From Aldrovandia affinis (Eukaryota; Chordata; Actinopteri; Notacanthiformes; Halosauridae): 64,000 bases of DNA. Below are positions 23,839-35,530 of the stretch, one piece after another. Every line of letters begins with the position of its first letter. Position 1 is the first letter of the stretch. The notes under the pieces were generated by a model. The model worked only from the letters and a program-made list of their open reading frames with translations. It ran no database searches and was not told the origin of the DNA. The stretch lies in NCBI GenBank assembly GCA_029706075.1, contig JAINUG010000132.1, positions 1,126,001 through 1,190,000 on the forward strand. Reading direction: 5' to 3'. The position numbers and the translations under genes are program-made.

Positions 23839-24841
23839 CACTCAGTGGGCACTTTATTAGGTACACTTGTACACCTGCTCATTAATACAATTATCTAATC
23901 AGCCAATCATGTGGCAGAAACTCAATGCAATAAAAGCATGCAGACATCGTCAAGAGGTTCAGTTGTTGTTCAGACCAAAAATCTGAATGGGGAAGAAATG
24001 TGATCTAAGTGACTTTGACCGTGGAATGATTGTTGGTGCCAGACGGGGTGGTGTGAGTATCTCAGAAACTGCTGATCTCATGGGATTTTCACCCACAACA
24101 GTCTCTAGAGTTTACAGAGAATGAAAAACAAAAAACATCCAGTGAGCAGCAGTTCTGTGGGCGAAAAGGCCTTGTTAATGAGAGAGGTCAGAGGAGAATG
24201 GCCAGACTGGTTCAAGCTGACAGGAAGGCGACAGTAACTCAAATACACGCGTTACAACAGTGGTATGCAGAAGAGCATCTCTGAACGCACCGTGCAGATG
24301 GTAGGGTCAGAATTTGGCATAAACAACATGAATCCATGCATCCATCCTGCCTTGTGTCAATGGTTCAGGCTGGTGGTGGTGGTGTAATGGTGTGGGGAAT
24401 GTTTTCTTGGCACATATTAGGCCCCTTAATACCAATTGAGCATTGGTTAAATGTCACAGCCTACCTGAGTCTTGTTGTTGACCATGTGCATCCCTTTATG
24501 GCCACAGTCTACCCATCTTCTAATGGCTACATCCATAAGGATAAGCTGGTTGAACATGACAATGAGTTCAGTGTACTCCAATGGCCTCCACAGTCACCAG
24601 ATCTCAGTCCAATAGAGCACCTTTGTGATGTGGTAGAACAGGAGATTTGCAACATGAATGTGCAGCCGACAAATCTGCAGCAACTGCGTGATGCTATCAT
24701 GTCAACATGGACCATAATTTCCAAGGAATATTTCCAGCACCTTGTTGAATCCATGCCATGAATAATTCAGGCTGTTCTGGGGGCAAAGGGGGGTCCTACC
24801 CAATACTAGAAAGGTGTACCTAATAAAATGGCCACTAAGTA
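23839..24841 (+). mobile_element. Tc1/mariner-like element, about 1.0 kb, near full length
   Basis: The left end CACTCAGTGGGCACTTTATT and the right end AATAAAATGGCCACTAAGT are inverted and each extends into AGGTACAC / GTGTACCT. A TA lies before the left end. Between them is a decayed transposase gene. A second, truncated copy with the same end lies at 43584-43850 on the other strand. The size is normal for a Tc1-like element once small deletions are allowed for. Confidence 0.9.
23987..24761 (+). pseudogene. Tc1-like transposase pseudogene
   Basis: The frame starts at ATG 23987 and gives 45 residues with a helix-turn-helix (GGVSISETADLMGFSPTTVS) before a TGA at 24122, where the family usually has W after R-V-Y-R-E. 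After frame changes, a frame from 24336 to 24761 continues with GGGVMVWGMF, a degraded second-aspartate region (K-L-V-E-H-D-N) and WPPQSPDLSPIEHL holding the glutamate. Stops and frameshifts make it non-functional. Confidence 0.88.
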
Positions 24842-24857
24842 TATATACAGTTTAAAC

Positions 24858-25045
24858 ATATATGAATGAATATTTTCTTTTTAAATTAGAAATAATTTAA
24901 TGAAACATATAGCCATTAATTTACTTTCCTTTATTTTGGTATCTGTGTATGTGTGTTTGTGTGTGCATGTATGTATATATATACACTTGCGTATGTGTAT
25001 GAATATTCTCTTTCTAAATTAGAAATAATTTAATGAGACACATAC
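24858..25045. repeat. Duplicated 50-bp flank next to the Tc1 relic
   Basis: 24858-24910 and about 24995-25042 share AAATTAGAAATAATTTAATG preceded by ATGAATATT(T/C)TCTTT. The spacer is a TG/TA-rich microsatellite. Likely a local duplication by slippage; no gene. Confidence 0.75.
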
Positions 25046-25509
25046 CCCTAAGAAAACATTATGGGGATTCAGTAGTCTCTTTTGGGACTTGCATTGAGAT
25101 AAATTCGATCCATTTTCTAGTCACACTAATAGCTTTTTCATTTCCCCACTAAATCAAATATGTATTGTTTTGTGAGATTTAGGGATCTTTTTGTCATATA
25201 TTCCACTCTGTCATAATATTGCTCCAAGGTCATGGTGGAAAAGACCAAACGCACCACTATGCTGCAGTCTTTCACTGTCTAAAAGACGGAACATCTCGGG
25301 GAATTCTTCAGTGGCTGGAACTGTTCAATTTATGCTCTTTTACATTTACAGTCTTTCAAACAAATCTCCCAAGACATTTCAGAAGATTAACACTCATGAA
25401 TCACTTAGCATTGGTGATGAGGAAGAGCATGCATGCATTAATTAGTTTAGTCTTTTCATGGCTCTGGTATTAAATGATATTGTTGAAGTCCACATAATAT
25501 ATACAACCC
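25046..25509. other. Non-coding block
   Basis: No gene seen. Overlapping chance frames of 84 codons at 25191-25473 have no recognisable content. Confidence 0.6.
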
Positions 25510-25514
25510 CTATC

Positions 25515-26204
25515 TGTCACTGTTTTACCTTGTTCGGCCTCTGGAGGGCGCTTGATCATGTGATGGTTTGTTTTCTCTTGTTTTGCTTGAGGAATCATTG
25601 TCATTTCCACCATCCTTATATGGTCTTTTGTCGGTGAGTTTTCCGATCTCTTTCAGCTGAGGGTTATCAGTGTTAATTCCACCTCTTATTTAAGGTCCCT
25701 GTTTCCCCTCATACAAACGCTTCTGTGCAAATCATTGTTACGCTCTAGCCGGTACTACGAACTAAGGTTTAGTTTTCCACCCTGTGGTCTCTCAGTTAAA
25801 GAGAGAAGTTATTGTTATCTCGAATTAAAGGTTTAGCATTACCACCCTGTAGTTGCCTTTTAGGAATGATCCTATCCTAACTAAAGGTTTTATGCTTGCC
25901 ACTTTGGTGGTGTTTCCTTTCGAGATTCATTTTTTGTTTATTGGGCTAAAATTCCCCAGAGCTAAAGTCTCAAGTCATTTTAGTTTCTTGCCTGTTCGTT
26001 GAAGAGTTCTTGCCCTTATTGGGTTGTTTTCTGTTGATTTATTTTCCGTGGACCTTTTGTGCCCAGAGTTTTCTTTTCTTTGTCTTTCCAACTTTTCCCC
26101 TGCTCTCTAATCTGTTCACAGACTTAGTGGCTGATCACTGGTGGTTAGCTTTTAGATATTTGTGAAATCTGCGTGTGGCTCTTCCACCTTCGATCCACAC
26201 TACA
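25515..26204 (+). mobile_element. Solo LTR, 690 bp, with 5-bp target duplication
   Basis: It begins TGTCACTGTTTTACC and ends CCACACTACA, so it has TG...CA ends. CTATC occurs immediately before (25510-25514) and after (26205-26209). The start, with CCTCTGGAGGGCGC, resembles fish gypsy-type LTRs. There is no internal coding region, so this is a recombined solo copy. The strand is chosen from the TGTCAC start. Confidence 0.82.
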
Positions 26205-26479
26205 CTATCATGCAGTGTACGAGTTATACTCAGGTGCTTTGCTATGCTAGATTAGGCTTTATATCATATATAAAAATGCATAAAATATAAAAATGTTGTT
26301 TGCAAATTCACCCTCAGGAGATGAGTTGCCATTCAATTCACATGAAGTAACAAATCATTCAATGTATTACTGTTTTGCTGTCGGTTTTGATTGGACAGTG
26401 ACAGTGCAATTATCTGTAGTGCCACTAGTTTGACGAAGAATAAAGAATCGTTAATAAATGTGTGTTCTTTTGACATTCT

Positions 26480-26670
26480 TTGTGTTCTTCACAGATGGCA
26501 TAGTCCAGGGCAATTTACATTGAATGCATTTCACATGCTGTCTTCTTATACTGGTTAATGTTTTGCTGAAGCTACATGGGTTCGTGTGTACAACATAAGT
26601 GTCAGCACTCAGGACTGAGAGCTTCTGCTTTTGGTTACAAGCCCAGGTCTTCAGCCACCATGCCACATTT
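26480..26670 (-). repeat. Degraded V-SINE relic
   Basis: In order, the plus strand shows GGCATAGTCCAGGGCAATTT, a TACTGGTTAATGTTTTGCTG part and TTACAAGCCCAGGTCTTCAG, each a decayed match to the reversed V-SINEs at 12094 and 20369. The identity is low. Confidence 0.45.
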
Positions 26671-27204
26671 CTGCCATTTTGATACATTACCTCCCCCTCT
26701 CTCAGTCTTTGCTTCTGTGAGTCTTCTGCAACATCCATCTTCTCTCTGCTCTCATAAAAATAACCCTGACCCTGGAAGAAGAGGGATTGCCCGAGCATAT
26801 TGACTCATAATGTATTGATGTAGGGGGAATTTATGAAGGATTATCCTCAGTGCGTTTATGGGAGGTTGTAAGAGGCATGCAATTTCAAGCTCTTTGCCAA
26901 AGCAAGACACTTCTGGCCCAGTTGCTTGGATTAAACTGGCTTGGACGCTGTCCAGGTGAGCGGGGTTAAGTCCCTTGGCCTTGTTTAGAGAAGTGTTGGG
27001 CCTCGGCCAATGAGCACAGAGTACAGAGGCCATCGCGGAACTTCCAAATTAAGCCCAGAGCACTTGACAATTATCTTTGGGAATCTTTAATTGTTTAACC
27101 TATAAATGAAGTCAAACGCCCTTTGATACTACATTAGAGGTCCGTTATAGGGCAGCTGTTGAAGGTGAAATGCATCCGGACACATACAGTGGTCCGATGC
27201 ATAC
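26671..27204. other. Non-coding block
   Basis: No gene or repeat seen. Confidence 0.6.
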
Positions 27205-27350
27205 ATTTTATCTTACAAGATGTGCATTAATACACGGTAAGAACAATCATAGTTTGCGCAAGAGATCAGTGCAGTAACACAGCGATAGACATCGTAGTTG
27301 GCAGCTGCATACCATACCTGTAACACTGGGAAGGAAAAGGTTAGTACATA
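27205..27350 (-). repeat. LINE 3' end fragment (same family as 34515 and 61371)
   Basis: AAGATGTGCATTAATACACG, AACAATCATAGTTTGCGC and GCTGCATACCATACCTGTAA are near-identical to 61431-61540. The complement matches 34515-34590. The final stem-loop tail seen in the other two copies is deleted here. Confidence 0.75.
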
Positions 27351-30300
27351 GTACATTTACAAAATATTATTAGACCCAGGTTGACATGCATGTGTGTGTG
27401 TGTTTGTGGATTGGGACACACATGTGCCCACAGACACATGTTTCCATTTTCACTGCAATGGAAAATAATAATACAGCCATGTGGCTGAAAAGTAGTGTAT
27501 GTTGGAAAGCATGTGTCATGACAAAGGACACATGAGAGTGCTGTGGGCCCTTATTTTAATTTCTCAGCTTTTTATGCATTGTCAACTCTTACTGCCACTT
27601 AAAGCATCGTTTTTCTTGTCTGGAATACAGTATATATACAGGTTGGCTATTAAAATAATTTAGAGGTGCTATCAGCTGTATAGCCAACAAATCAGAGATT
27701 GGAACTGCTGACGTCCTATGGGTTTCAAAGCTAAACAAGGCCAACATGAGCATGGCATGTAATTATGCTTGTAATAGTGTATAATACTAAGACTTGGTCT
27801 GGACTAGGTCTGTCTGGTCATTTGATTTGAATGACTACTTTTTTAGTATAGGTTTTGCATTACCCTCCCAGAGCCCTCTAATTTTCAATTAGAGTTTCTA
27901 CAGGCAAACTCATTTTGTCACTAATCCCTCATTGTGAGCTGTGGTTCACCTTATCAGTGAACAATAATAGACACAGCGATGTGCATAAAGGTTGACTTAT
28001 CCAATATGGACTGTATTTTTGTATCCTGCCTTCAGATCCCTCAATTTGCTATGAGTAGCTGACGAAAACACAATTTGATTTCGTGATGACAGCAAGGCAG
28101 AGCACATCACAGGCCCAAGCAGCCATCATAAGAAAAACACGCAGGGGCAATCAAATAGAAAAGAGAATAGCTAAATTGCTTTGAAATCATGTCTGCATGC
28201 AAAGCAACGCTCTCGTATTTTATCAGCTCCAAGTGGTTTTAGTTTTTTCTTCAATTTGGAAACTCGTATAGACCCCTGGGTAAGGCAGACAAATTATCTT
28301 GTGGAAGAAAGAAATTGTTTTTTTAGCCCAGATGCATTCATTGCTTTGTATTGACATGGTTTCGTGGCATAGTTTTCCCTCTTCCATATTAATAACAGAA
28401 CTGTCCACCAAAACAGCAACAGCCATAGCTGAGCAGACATGAAATACACACATGCACGTTGTAAACGTTCACATACTCTTATGTTTGCATATCATTATAA
28501 AGCCATCTTTAAAAAGGCCCTTGAAAGATGTGGATCAATGTCTTAAATGGGCCATTTTTACATTGCCATTTTTCTAGTTTAATCCCCCTTGAAAATCAAT
28601 CATTATGGATGCAGAAAGCTATTGTACATACATCATCTGACTCTAGCAGTTTGGCCTCTATTTATTTTGTACACACATTCCATACACTGTCATGCTGTGT
28701 CGGTTCAAGGAACAAGGTCTTCTTCGTAGAAAGTTGTGCGTTACCCAATTAGACACCAACCCATGTCAAGACGAACAGTGAAATGGCAATAATAAGGTAA
28801 GGCTCTGTTGAATTTCTAATGAGCTGTATTGACATCCCAGAATCCGGGCATAGAGTGTAGCTGGCCACACATCTATATTGTAGAGTGCAAAGCCACCATC
28901 TCTACCAACAAACCAAATATGACCCACTCAAGTTGTCCTGTTCATTTGATGGCCACTCATTCTGATCAATGACGTTTGCCGCTTGATTCTGATCACAGAG
29001 ATCTACCACAGCCACTTTTGAGCAGCTTCCTCCGAATGCTTGTCCCCGGATTTACACGTACGAGCGAGTATACTTGTTTATTTAACTGACAACATGTATT
29101 CATTTGAATAAGATTTGAATCCTCTCACCCAATACTTTCTATTGATATGGATAACAGGTTTGTGTTTCCTGTTTTCCTAATCATTGACCCTCAAAAAGGG
29201 GGTTCTTTTCATTCCTGCTAAATAGGCTTCAGAAGGAAACTTTTGATGAATTATGTTTGATCATTCATTTTGTGACAGACTTGTGTTTGCAGTACTGGCT
29301 GTTGTGTAGGACCAAATGCCATTGCGGGCACATTTGTACACGCTGTCATAAAGTTCAATGTTATACTTGCAATTAAAAATGCAATTTAGCAAAATTGAGG
29401 ATGTTTGAGCACTTTGCATCTGCCCTGGTTTTAAATTGAAACTCGTTGTATTGTGAAAGTTATCCCTGATTTTGCGTTTTGGAATAAGGGTGAGGGAACA
29501 CAACCAGAACTTCAAAAATGGATACATTTGAGGATAAGACACAAGCCTGAAAAATAAAGGGGTGGTCTCTCTGTACTCTCTGTCAAGCCCAAGGGCACAG
29601 CGTGTGGAATGGTTTTAAAAAGAAACTGGAGTTTTCCGCTAGGCTGTGAGTGACTGTGTACAGTAAGTGTGTCTCGTAGCCAGTATTAGTATTAGCCAGC
29701 TTGTGACGCTGCATGCCAGCCAGGTTCCAATGTTTTATTCGTTTTCTTCCAGTTTTACTTTGAAGGGATCTGTGTCTGATAAAAGAGGGTAGCTGTACAA
29801 ACGGCCGACGGTGCAGTTTCCATTCTGTAATAAATGTAACTTTGAGGCCTCTCCTCTGTATCCGTTTCTGACAATTAACAAAGAACATGTGCACGCTACC
29901 AAAAACTTCACATAACAAGATTTGGACAATGGGGAATATGTAGAAACACGTATAAATATGTACCACATGATTTATTTTTACTTTCAATTCAAGAACGTTT
30001 TAAGGGGCAGATGGGTGTTTTTGAGTAATAGGCCTTCTCTTGAGTGAAAGAGCATGAAACGGATGGATCACTCAACTCATTGAGTGCCTTAATGACTAGC
30101 ATTCTACCGTTACTTCTTGCTGAGTGCATTTATGTGGACTGACTGATTCATGGTTCCGGTGTACACTGTTATGTTGTAACTCCCTTGACATTTATTGATG
30201 GCTCAACAGGTTCTGTCAGGTGGAAATGTCCTGCTCAAGGCAGGTGGGCCACATTTAGGCTACATCCTGTTCTCTGCACTCTGGGAACGTATGCTAATTC

Positions 30301-31554
30301 TGGGTATTCAGTATTCACCCAGCCAGTCCCCAGGGGTGATCTTTGTGTTCACTTTAGTCTTTGCTTTTAGACGGATCATGAAGGGTAACCACTTTGCCAT
30401 GCCCAACAGATCCACAGCGAAATCCTTTCCTTTAAGGACTAAGAGCTAAGCTTGTCACAGCAGTGGAGCAAGGAGGACAAAGCTGTTTGGTGCTGGGGTT
30501 TTCTGTAGAAGCCTGGAGAACAGCCATGCCCAAGCACAAGTTCTGGTCAAGCAGGAGATAGGGCGTGAAGGTGATGAAGAACATTACAAATGTGTTTGTG
30601 TTGTGGATTATCTGTTTTTTATGAACAATTAGTACATTTTGAAAACTGATTATCCCCTATTTGACCATTTTCACCAATTTGGATGACCAATTTTTAATTC
30701 CCAGCCTGTCTCATCACTGCAACCGTTTCCACCAATTTGAGAGTGTGCAGATTATTATATGCATCCTTTGAAATTAATACAGCCATTTGCTGTTTCTTTT
30801 CCACATTTTCAGACCTCAAGATGCATTACTGAACCAAGGATCAGTGCTGCAGCTGGATGTGTCACTCAAGAGCCTGAATAATCTGAATATCCTTTTGAAT
30901 ATTGAATTGTTATGGTTGTCATGCATGGAAAGACTCACAGTTCAGACAGAAATCCAGCAGAAGCTTTCAAAACTTCCTCCTGTGAATACCAGTTACCGTT
31001 AGAGCATTTAACATGCTCAAGGCTACTCAGGTTAAAGAATAGGGATATAATTATCATTATATGGATCACTGTAGCATGCTCCATTGAAAAGGCAGAAGCA
31101 GACTTGATATATATGAATTGACCAAATTGATAAAACCACTGACATGAACAGTGGTGCATACAGCATACGTTCCCTGAATTGAACTCAAATACAGCTACTT
31201 GCTGCTTGGAAAAGCATTGTTTGCAGGAAAGTCTTGTCAGAACCTTTGCCAAGTCAAGAGCCGTAGGTCTCTTTAAATTTCCTATAATTTCTTTTTGGCT
31301 TTTTTCATCTTACTTAACCTAAAATATTATGTGGGTTTAATAATTATTATCATCCTCTAACCATTTGCAGATACGGTACATGCACACTCTGCTTATCCAG
31401 GGCAATTAAAAATGAATGCTACAGCACACAATCACAGTTCCCAACTGTAGCCATTGTGATATAAATATTTTTGGTCAATATGCGCAGAGAGCAGATTTTC
31501 TGCATTTCTTGTGAAGTTAAGTGTTGCCTTTCACCTCTGTACACTGTGTCACCA
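27351..31554. other. Non-coding block
   Basis: 4.2 kb with no supported gene and no large repeat. The longest frame (29583-29987, minus, 134 codons) has no familiar motif. A faint 5S-like or tRNA-like word at 27720-27750 was judged too weak to call. Confidence 0.55.
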
Positions 31555-31718
31555 TACACACACACTCACACACACACGTCTCTCACACACACACACATAC
31601 ACACACACACACACACAAGTCACACACACACGTCACACACACACACATACACACACACTCACAAGTCTCACACACACACGTCACACACATACACACACAC
31701 TCACGTCACAGACACTCA

Positions 31719-31752
<34 letters not shown>
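31555..31752. repeat. Compound CA microsatellite with TCACAC and GTCACAC breaks
   Basis: About 200 bp of (CA)n regularly broken by GTC and TAC triplets. All three plus frames stay open and give histidine/threonine repeats, which is an effect of the dinucleotide and not a protein. Confidence 0.95.
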
Positions 31753-31754
<2 letters not shown>

Positions 31755-31763
31755 CATTGGTTC

Positions 31764-31905
31764 TGTGTGGCTCAGTAGGTAGAGCATGGCGTTGGCAATG
31801 CTTAGGTTGTGGGTTAAATTCCCACTGGGATCACATATACTGAAAAATGGATGCATTCATTACTGTAAGTCGCTTTGGATAAAAGCGTCTGCTAAATGGC
31901 ATACA
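31764..31905 (+). mobile_element. tRNA-derived SINE with L2-type tail (family B)
   Basis: Head GTGTGGCTCAGTAGGTAGAG gives a good A box; GGGTTAAATTCCCACTGGGA is a B box with one change; the tail is AGTCGCTTTGGATAAAAGCG then TCTGCTAAATGGC. It is the fuller partner of 4407-4517. It inserted next to the CA tract. Confidence 0.85.
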
Positions 31906-31914
31906 TTCACTAAT

Positions 31915-32470
31915 AAGTTGGGACACCCTCTGCCATTAGAACAGCTTCAATTCTTCTCAGAATGCTGTATATATACATTTTGAAATGTTTATAGTGGGAT
32001 ATTGGTCCATTCTTCAAGAAATAAAGCCACCAGTTATTTGTGAGATATAGGCAGTGGAAGTGTACTCTGCACTCTACATTCCAGAACTTCCCATAAAGGT
32101 TCAGTGATGTTTAGATCTGGTGATTGGGGAGGCCATGCAAGGTGTTGGACTTCATCCTGGTGTTCATGAAGCCACTCTTCAGTCCATTTAGTAGTCTGTA
32201 TGGGGGCATTATTGTCTTTGAATATGGGAATGTCTTGAGGAAGCAATGTTTGCACCACAGGCTAAAATGGCTATGTATTCATTGGCCCAATGACTCCCAC
32301 AACATGGTTGCCCATGCCATAACAGATCCACCACCATGGTGGAACAGGCAAACTGGGTTGAAGGCTTCCTTTGGCTTTCGCCAAACATAAACCCTCACAA
32401 TGTACAGGTTTTCTTGAGCCTGGGTCATGGAGGTGTAGATTGAGTTCTGTAGTCATTTTTGAGGTCGTTG
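31915..32470 (-). pseudogene. Tc1-like transposase fragment, DD37E-type spacing
   Basis: The minus frame 32034-32258 reads I-F-K-D-N-N-A-P-I, then LAWPPQSPDLNITEPLWEVL. Counting gives 37 residues between the second aspartate and the glutamate, against 34 in Sleeping Beauty-type Tc1 elements. Upstream, 32271-32456 (minus) carries the decayed P-W-W-W and L-W-H-G-Q block seen before the second aspartate. The first aspartate region is missing. Not functional. Confidence 0.8.
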
Positions 32471-32639
32471 TTTTGTGCTTTTTAGCAGCTATCTAACTAT
32501 CCTTTTAAGTGTCCACTTTTCCGTCCTCCCCCTGTCACATTCAATAATTTTGCCATTTCTGTGCCTGATGCACCTGCAATTTGGGTACCAGCTATTTGAC
32601 AATTTTGTAAAGAAGAATGGGTGAAAATTGCAGTGTTCA
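32471..32639. other. Spacer between Tc1 fragments
   Basis: No feature recognised. Confidence 0.5.
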
Positions 32640-32892
32640 GATGTGCAAAGCTGAGAGAGACTTGGACAAATGGACTAATACCAAGTATTAGGTCAAGGGA
32701 GGTGAATACTTATGAAATCCATTATTGTCTGTTTTGCTGAGTTTTTAGATTTTTTTATTTTATATTATATTTTCTGTTTTGTGTGAGTATTTTGTGTTGA
32801 TCAGCGACAAGAACTCCCAATTAAATCAATTTTGATTGAAGTCAGAAAATAAAATGTGAAAATGCCAAAGGGGGCAAATACTTTATATACCC
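32640..32892 (+). mobile_element. Tc1-like element, 3' end only
   Basis: GGTGAATACTTATGAAATCC, CAATTAAATCAATTTTGATT and GGGGGCAAATACTTTATATA are the usual 3' untranslated and terminal-repeat text of a common teleost Tc1-like group. No transposase frame remains. Confidence 0.6.
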
Positions 32893-34514
32893 ACTGGATA
32901 AATATACTTTCACCCATTCATTTTAATTAGGCACACAATTATTCAACCCATATCTCAACATGGTTGAACTGCCTACATATTTAAACAGTTAGGAAACAAG
33001 TCTCCTTTGGTACAGCAAACATTTCCTACCGAGAAGTTGCTCCCAACCTATAATCCCTTAATTATTGAATAATTAAGTAGTTTTCGGGATATTACACTTT
33101 TTTTTTCTTTAACATGAAAATTCATGAATAGCCTCAGGGTAAAAAGAACAGATGTCAAAACTGCTTTATAAACATCAAATGGAAATCTTTCTCATATCTC
33201 TTTATCACAATAGCTACCTACCATGACTGGCCGCAGTAGATAAAGATTATCTTTTCTAAACCCGCTGAAACAGACTATATTACAATATAAAACATTTCTG
33301 CAAGGAAGATGAGACTGTTATTTGTGTTTCCCAGCTCTCCACTCTACTCTAGGGGGCTATTGACCCATTAGCAGCTCTGTTGTGTGGTGTGTTCGTGAAG
33401 CACAACCCTGATTAAAACATATTGTTATAACCAGAGCTAAATTATGATGCCAATAAGGAGACACTGCATATGATCACTCATCAAATAACCCAAAAAAATT
33501 ATAATACTCAAGAAATTGGTATTTCACATCTCATTGAAATTAAAAAAGTGTTTCTTATTTTGTGCTCTTGTGATGTGAGACATGTTTTGGGCATCGCTAG
33601 CTTAGTAATCATGTTACCATGACAATGTTGTTGGGTTAAAAGTCAATGGTAATCCTGGCAATATATGAAATAGCTGAAGAAAATGTGACCAAAATTCCCA
33701 CAAGAATTATGTCATTTTATTTAGCACTAATTGGATTTTCAGTTGGGGTGCCTAATAAGCTGGTATGGAAATACAGTGAAAGGGGCTGTGTTTGTGTGAT
33801 CAGACAGAAGTCAGGCGTCCATGACTAAGGGCCTCATTGAGCAGCACACTGTGGTCAGGAGACGGGGCGAGGTTGTGTGTCATCAGCCATCTCCACCACA
33901 GATCTCCCGGTGATGACGAAACACTCCTTTGTCATCATTCAAAACCCGATTTGGCATTGTTGTCACATTTACTGCACTCCCTATTGAATGGTCTAAAGAT
34001 GTTAGGTGATGATCGGATCAAGAAACCATTATAACAATATTGTCAAATATTTTGTTAAATTATATTCATCCTCTCGTGAAGATATGATTTGGCAAACCTC
34101 TTCATCAATGTGAAAATATATTTTTAAATGCGTTTTGGACAAGGGTTCCTTAAAAGAATTAAAGAGGGAATGCATCTGTACTTAACAGTGACGTCAAAAA
34201 TAATCAAACACAAAATATTTGCATACCAACGTATGCATACCATCATTTCAACAAGGTAGAGTTTGTTTTCTTTGGCTACTTTAAATGGCCTCCTTGTCAG
34301 AGATGATGAGGAACTCTGGGCTAACTGATGTCAGGACACACTGTGTGCGAATGCTGCACGTATTCCAATGAAGGAGAAGCCTTTGGTCAAGAGAAACAGA
34401 AAATTGCCCCAGAGGTAATGGAAAACCCTGAGTGACAATGTCAGTGATACTGACGAATCTTTCTTTCATTTTGGGTTGCTAAGAAGCTGAAATACAAAAT
34501 GGACTGTTGCCTGC
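32893..34514. other. Non-coding block
   Basis: No gene or repeat seen. Confidence 0.6.
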
Positions 34515-34650
34515 AATGATGTCTTTGCCGTTTTACTGCACTGATCTTGTACGCTAACTTTGATTGTTCTCACCTTGTATTAATGCACATCTTGTAAGTC
34601 GCTCTGGATAAGAGCGTCTGCTAAATGCTTAAAATGTAAAATGTAAAAAA
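34515..34650 (+). repeat. LINE 3' end with stem-loop tail and ATGTAA repeats
   Basis: GTATTAATGCACATCTTGTA is followed by AGTCGCTCTGGATAAGAGCG and TCTGCTAAATGC, then AAAATGTA repeats. CTCTGGATAAGAG can fold as a small hairpin. It is like the 3' ends of L2-clade LINEs such as the eel element UnaL2, where the hairpin is recognised by the reverse transcriptase. Confidence 0.75.
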
Positions 34651-35530
34651 TGTAAGAGCATTCCCCATACCCCAGCCCGGCAGATTTCCTCCAGCCTGTC
34701 CTCAGCCTGTGAGCGCCCTTGAACAGAGAGGGTAGCGGGGCATGCCTATGAGCTGACCCGTCGTGATATCGGATCCATTTTCAAGTCGCCATCTTTGTTG
34801 TGGCAGATCTCAATTAAAGAAGGTCGCTGTTATATGGAACATTTTCTCCAAGAGGAATTCCTCAATCATTGAAATCCCCCTTCCAACTTATTTATGCCTT
34901 TCATTAGACAATATGTGGTAATACCGACCTAATAAAGTTAGTCAAGTCTAATGGGATTGGAGATTGAAAATGGGATTTAGATTTAATTTTATTAGAAGTC
35001 CCGTATTTCAAGGGACAATCTTTGTCTCCAATGCACTTATGCTATTATTTGTCACAGAGCAATTACAATTAGGCAGGAAATGAATAATGGTGAGAGAGGT
35101 GTATAGGGGAGGGGTTTAACTTTGCCCAAGAATTTATCATGTGGTTTCTGAAATATATATATTTTTTAAACAAAGCAGACCTGCAGAGTCAAGGAAGTGG
35201 CAAAAAACACAGCCAATAAAGGTTATGATTCACAAGCTGTGATTTTTAAAGGGGGGAATTTAGGCATAATTGTCTTTACCTTCAAAGTAAGCATTTAGAT
35301 GAAGGCAGGAGCATGTCTTCTGCAGAAGGGCTCTTACCTCTGACACAATACATCTTTTGTTTACACTGTAATTTAATTTAAACAAGGATTTCATTTAAAC
35401 AAGTCATGCTCAATATTCAGTTATTTTCATGTAATACCATGTCAGGTTTGTCTGGAAAGATAGCATTTTTGCCCCCTGGATTTAACAGACAAAACCTTGT
35501 TTGACCCATTCAGATATTTAAATCAGATAC
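34651..35530. other. Non-coding block
   Basis: No gene seen. 34900-35060 is AT-rich mixed DNA with no repeats and may be conserved. Confidence 0.55.

Noticed and set aside
27690..27780. Possible 5S rRNA or tRNA pseudogene
   Set aside because: Only AAAGCTAAACAAGGCC loosely fits the 5S internal promoter; too little for a call.
31764..31835. Functional tRNA gene
   Set aside because: A and B boxes are present, but the cloverleaf is decayed and it runs straight into a SINE tail.
31471..31843. Three histidine/threonine-rich open frames
   Set aside because: All come from the CA microsatellite, which is open in every frame.
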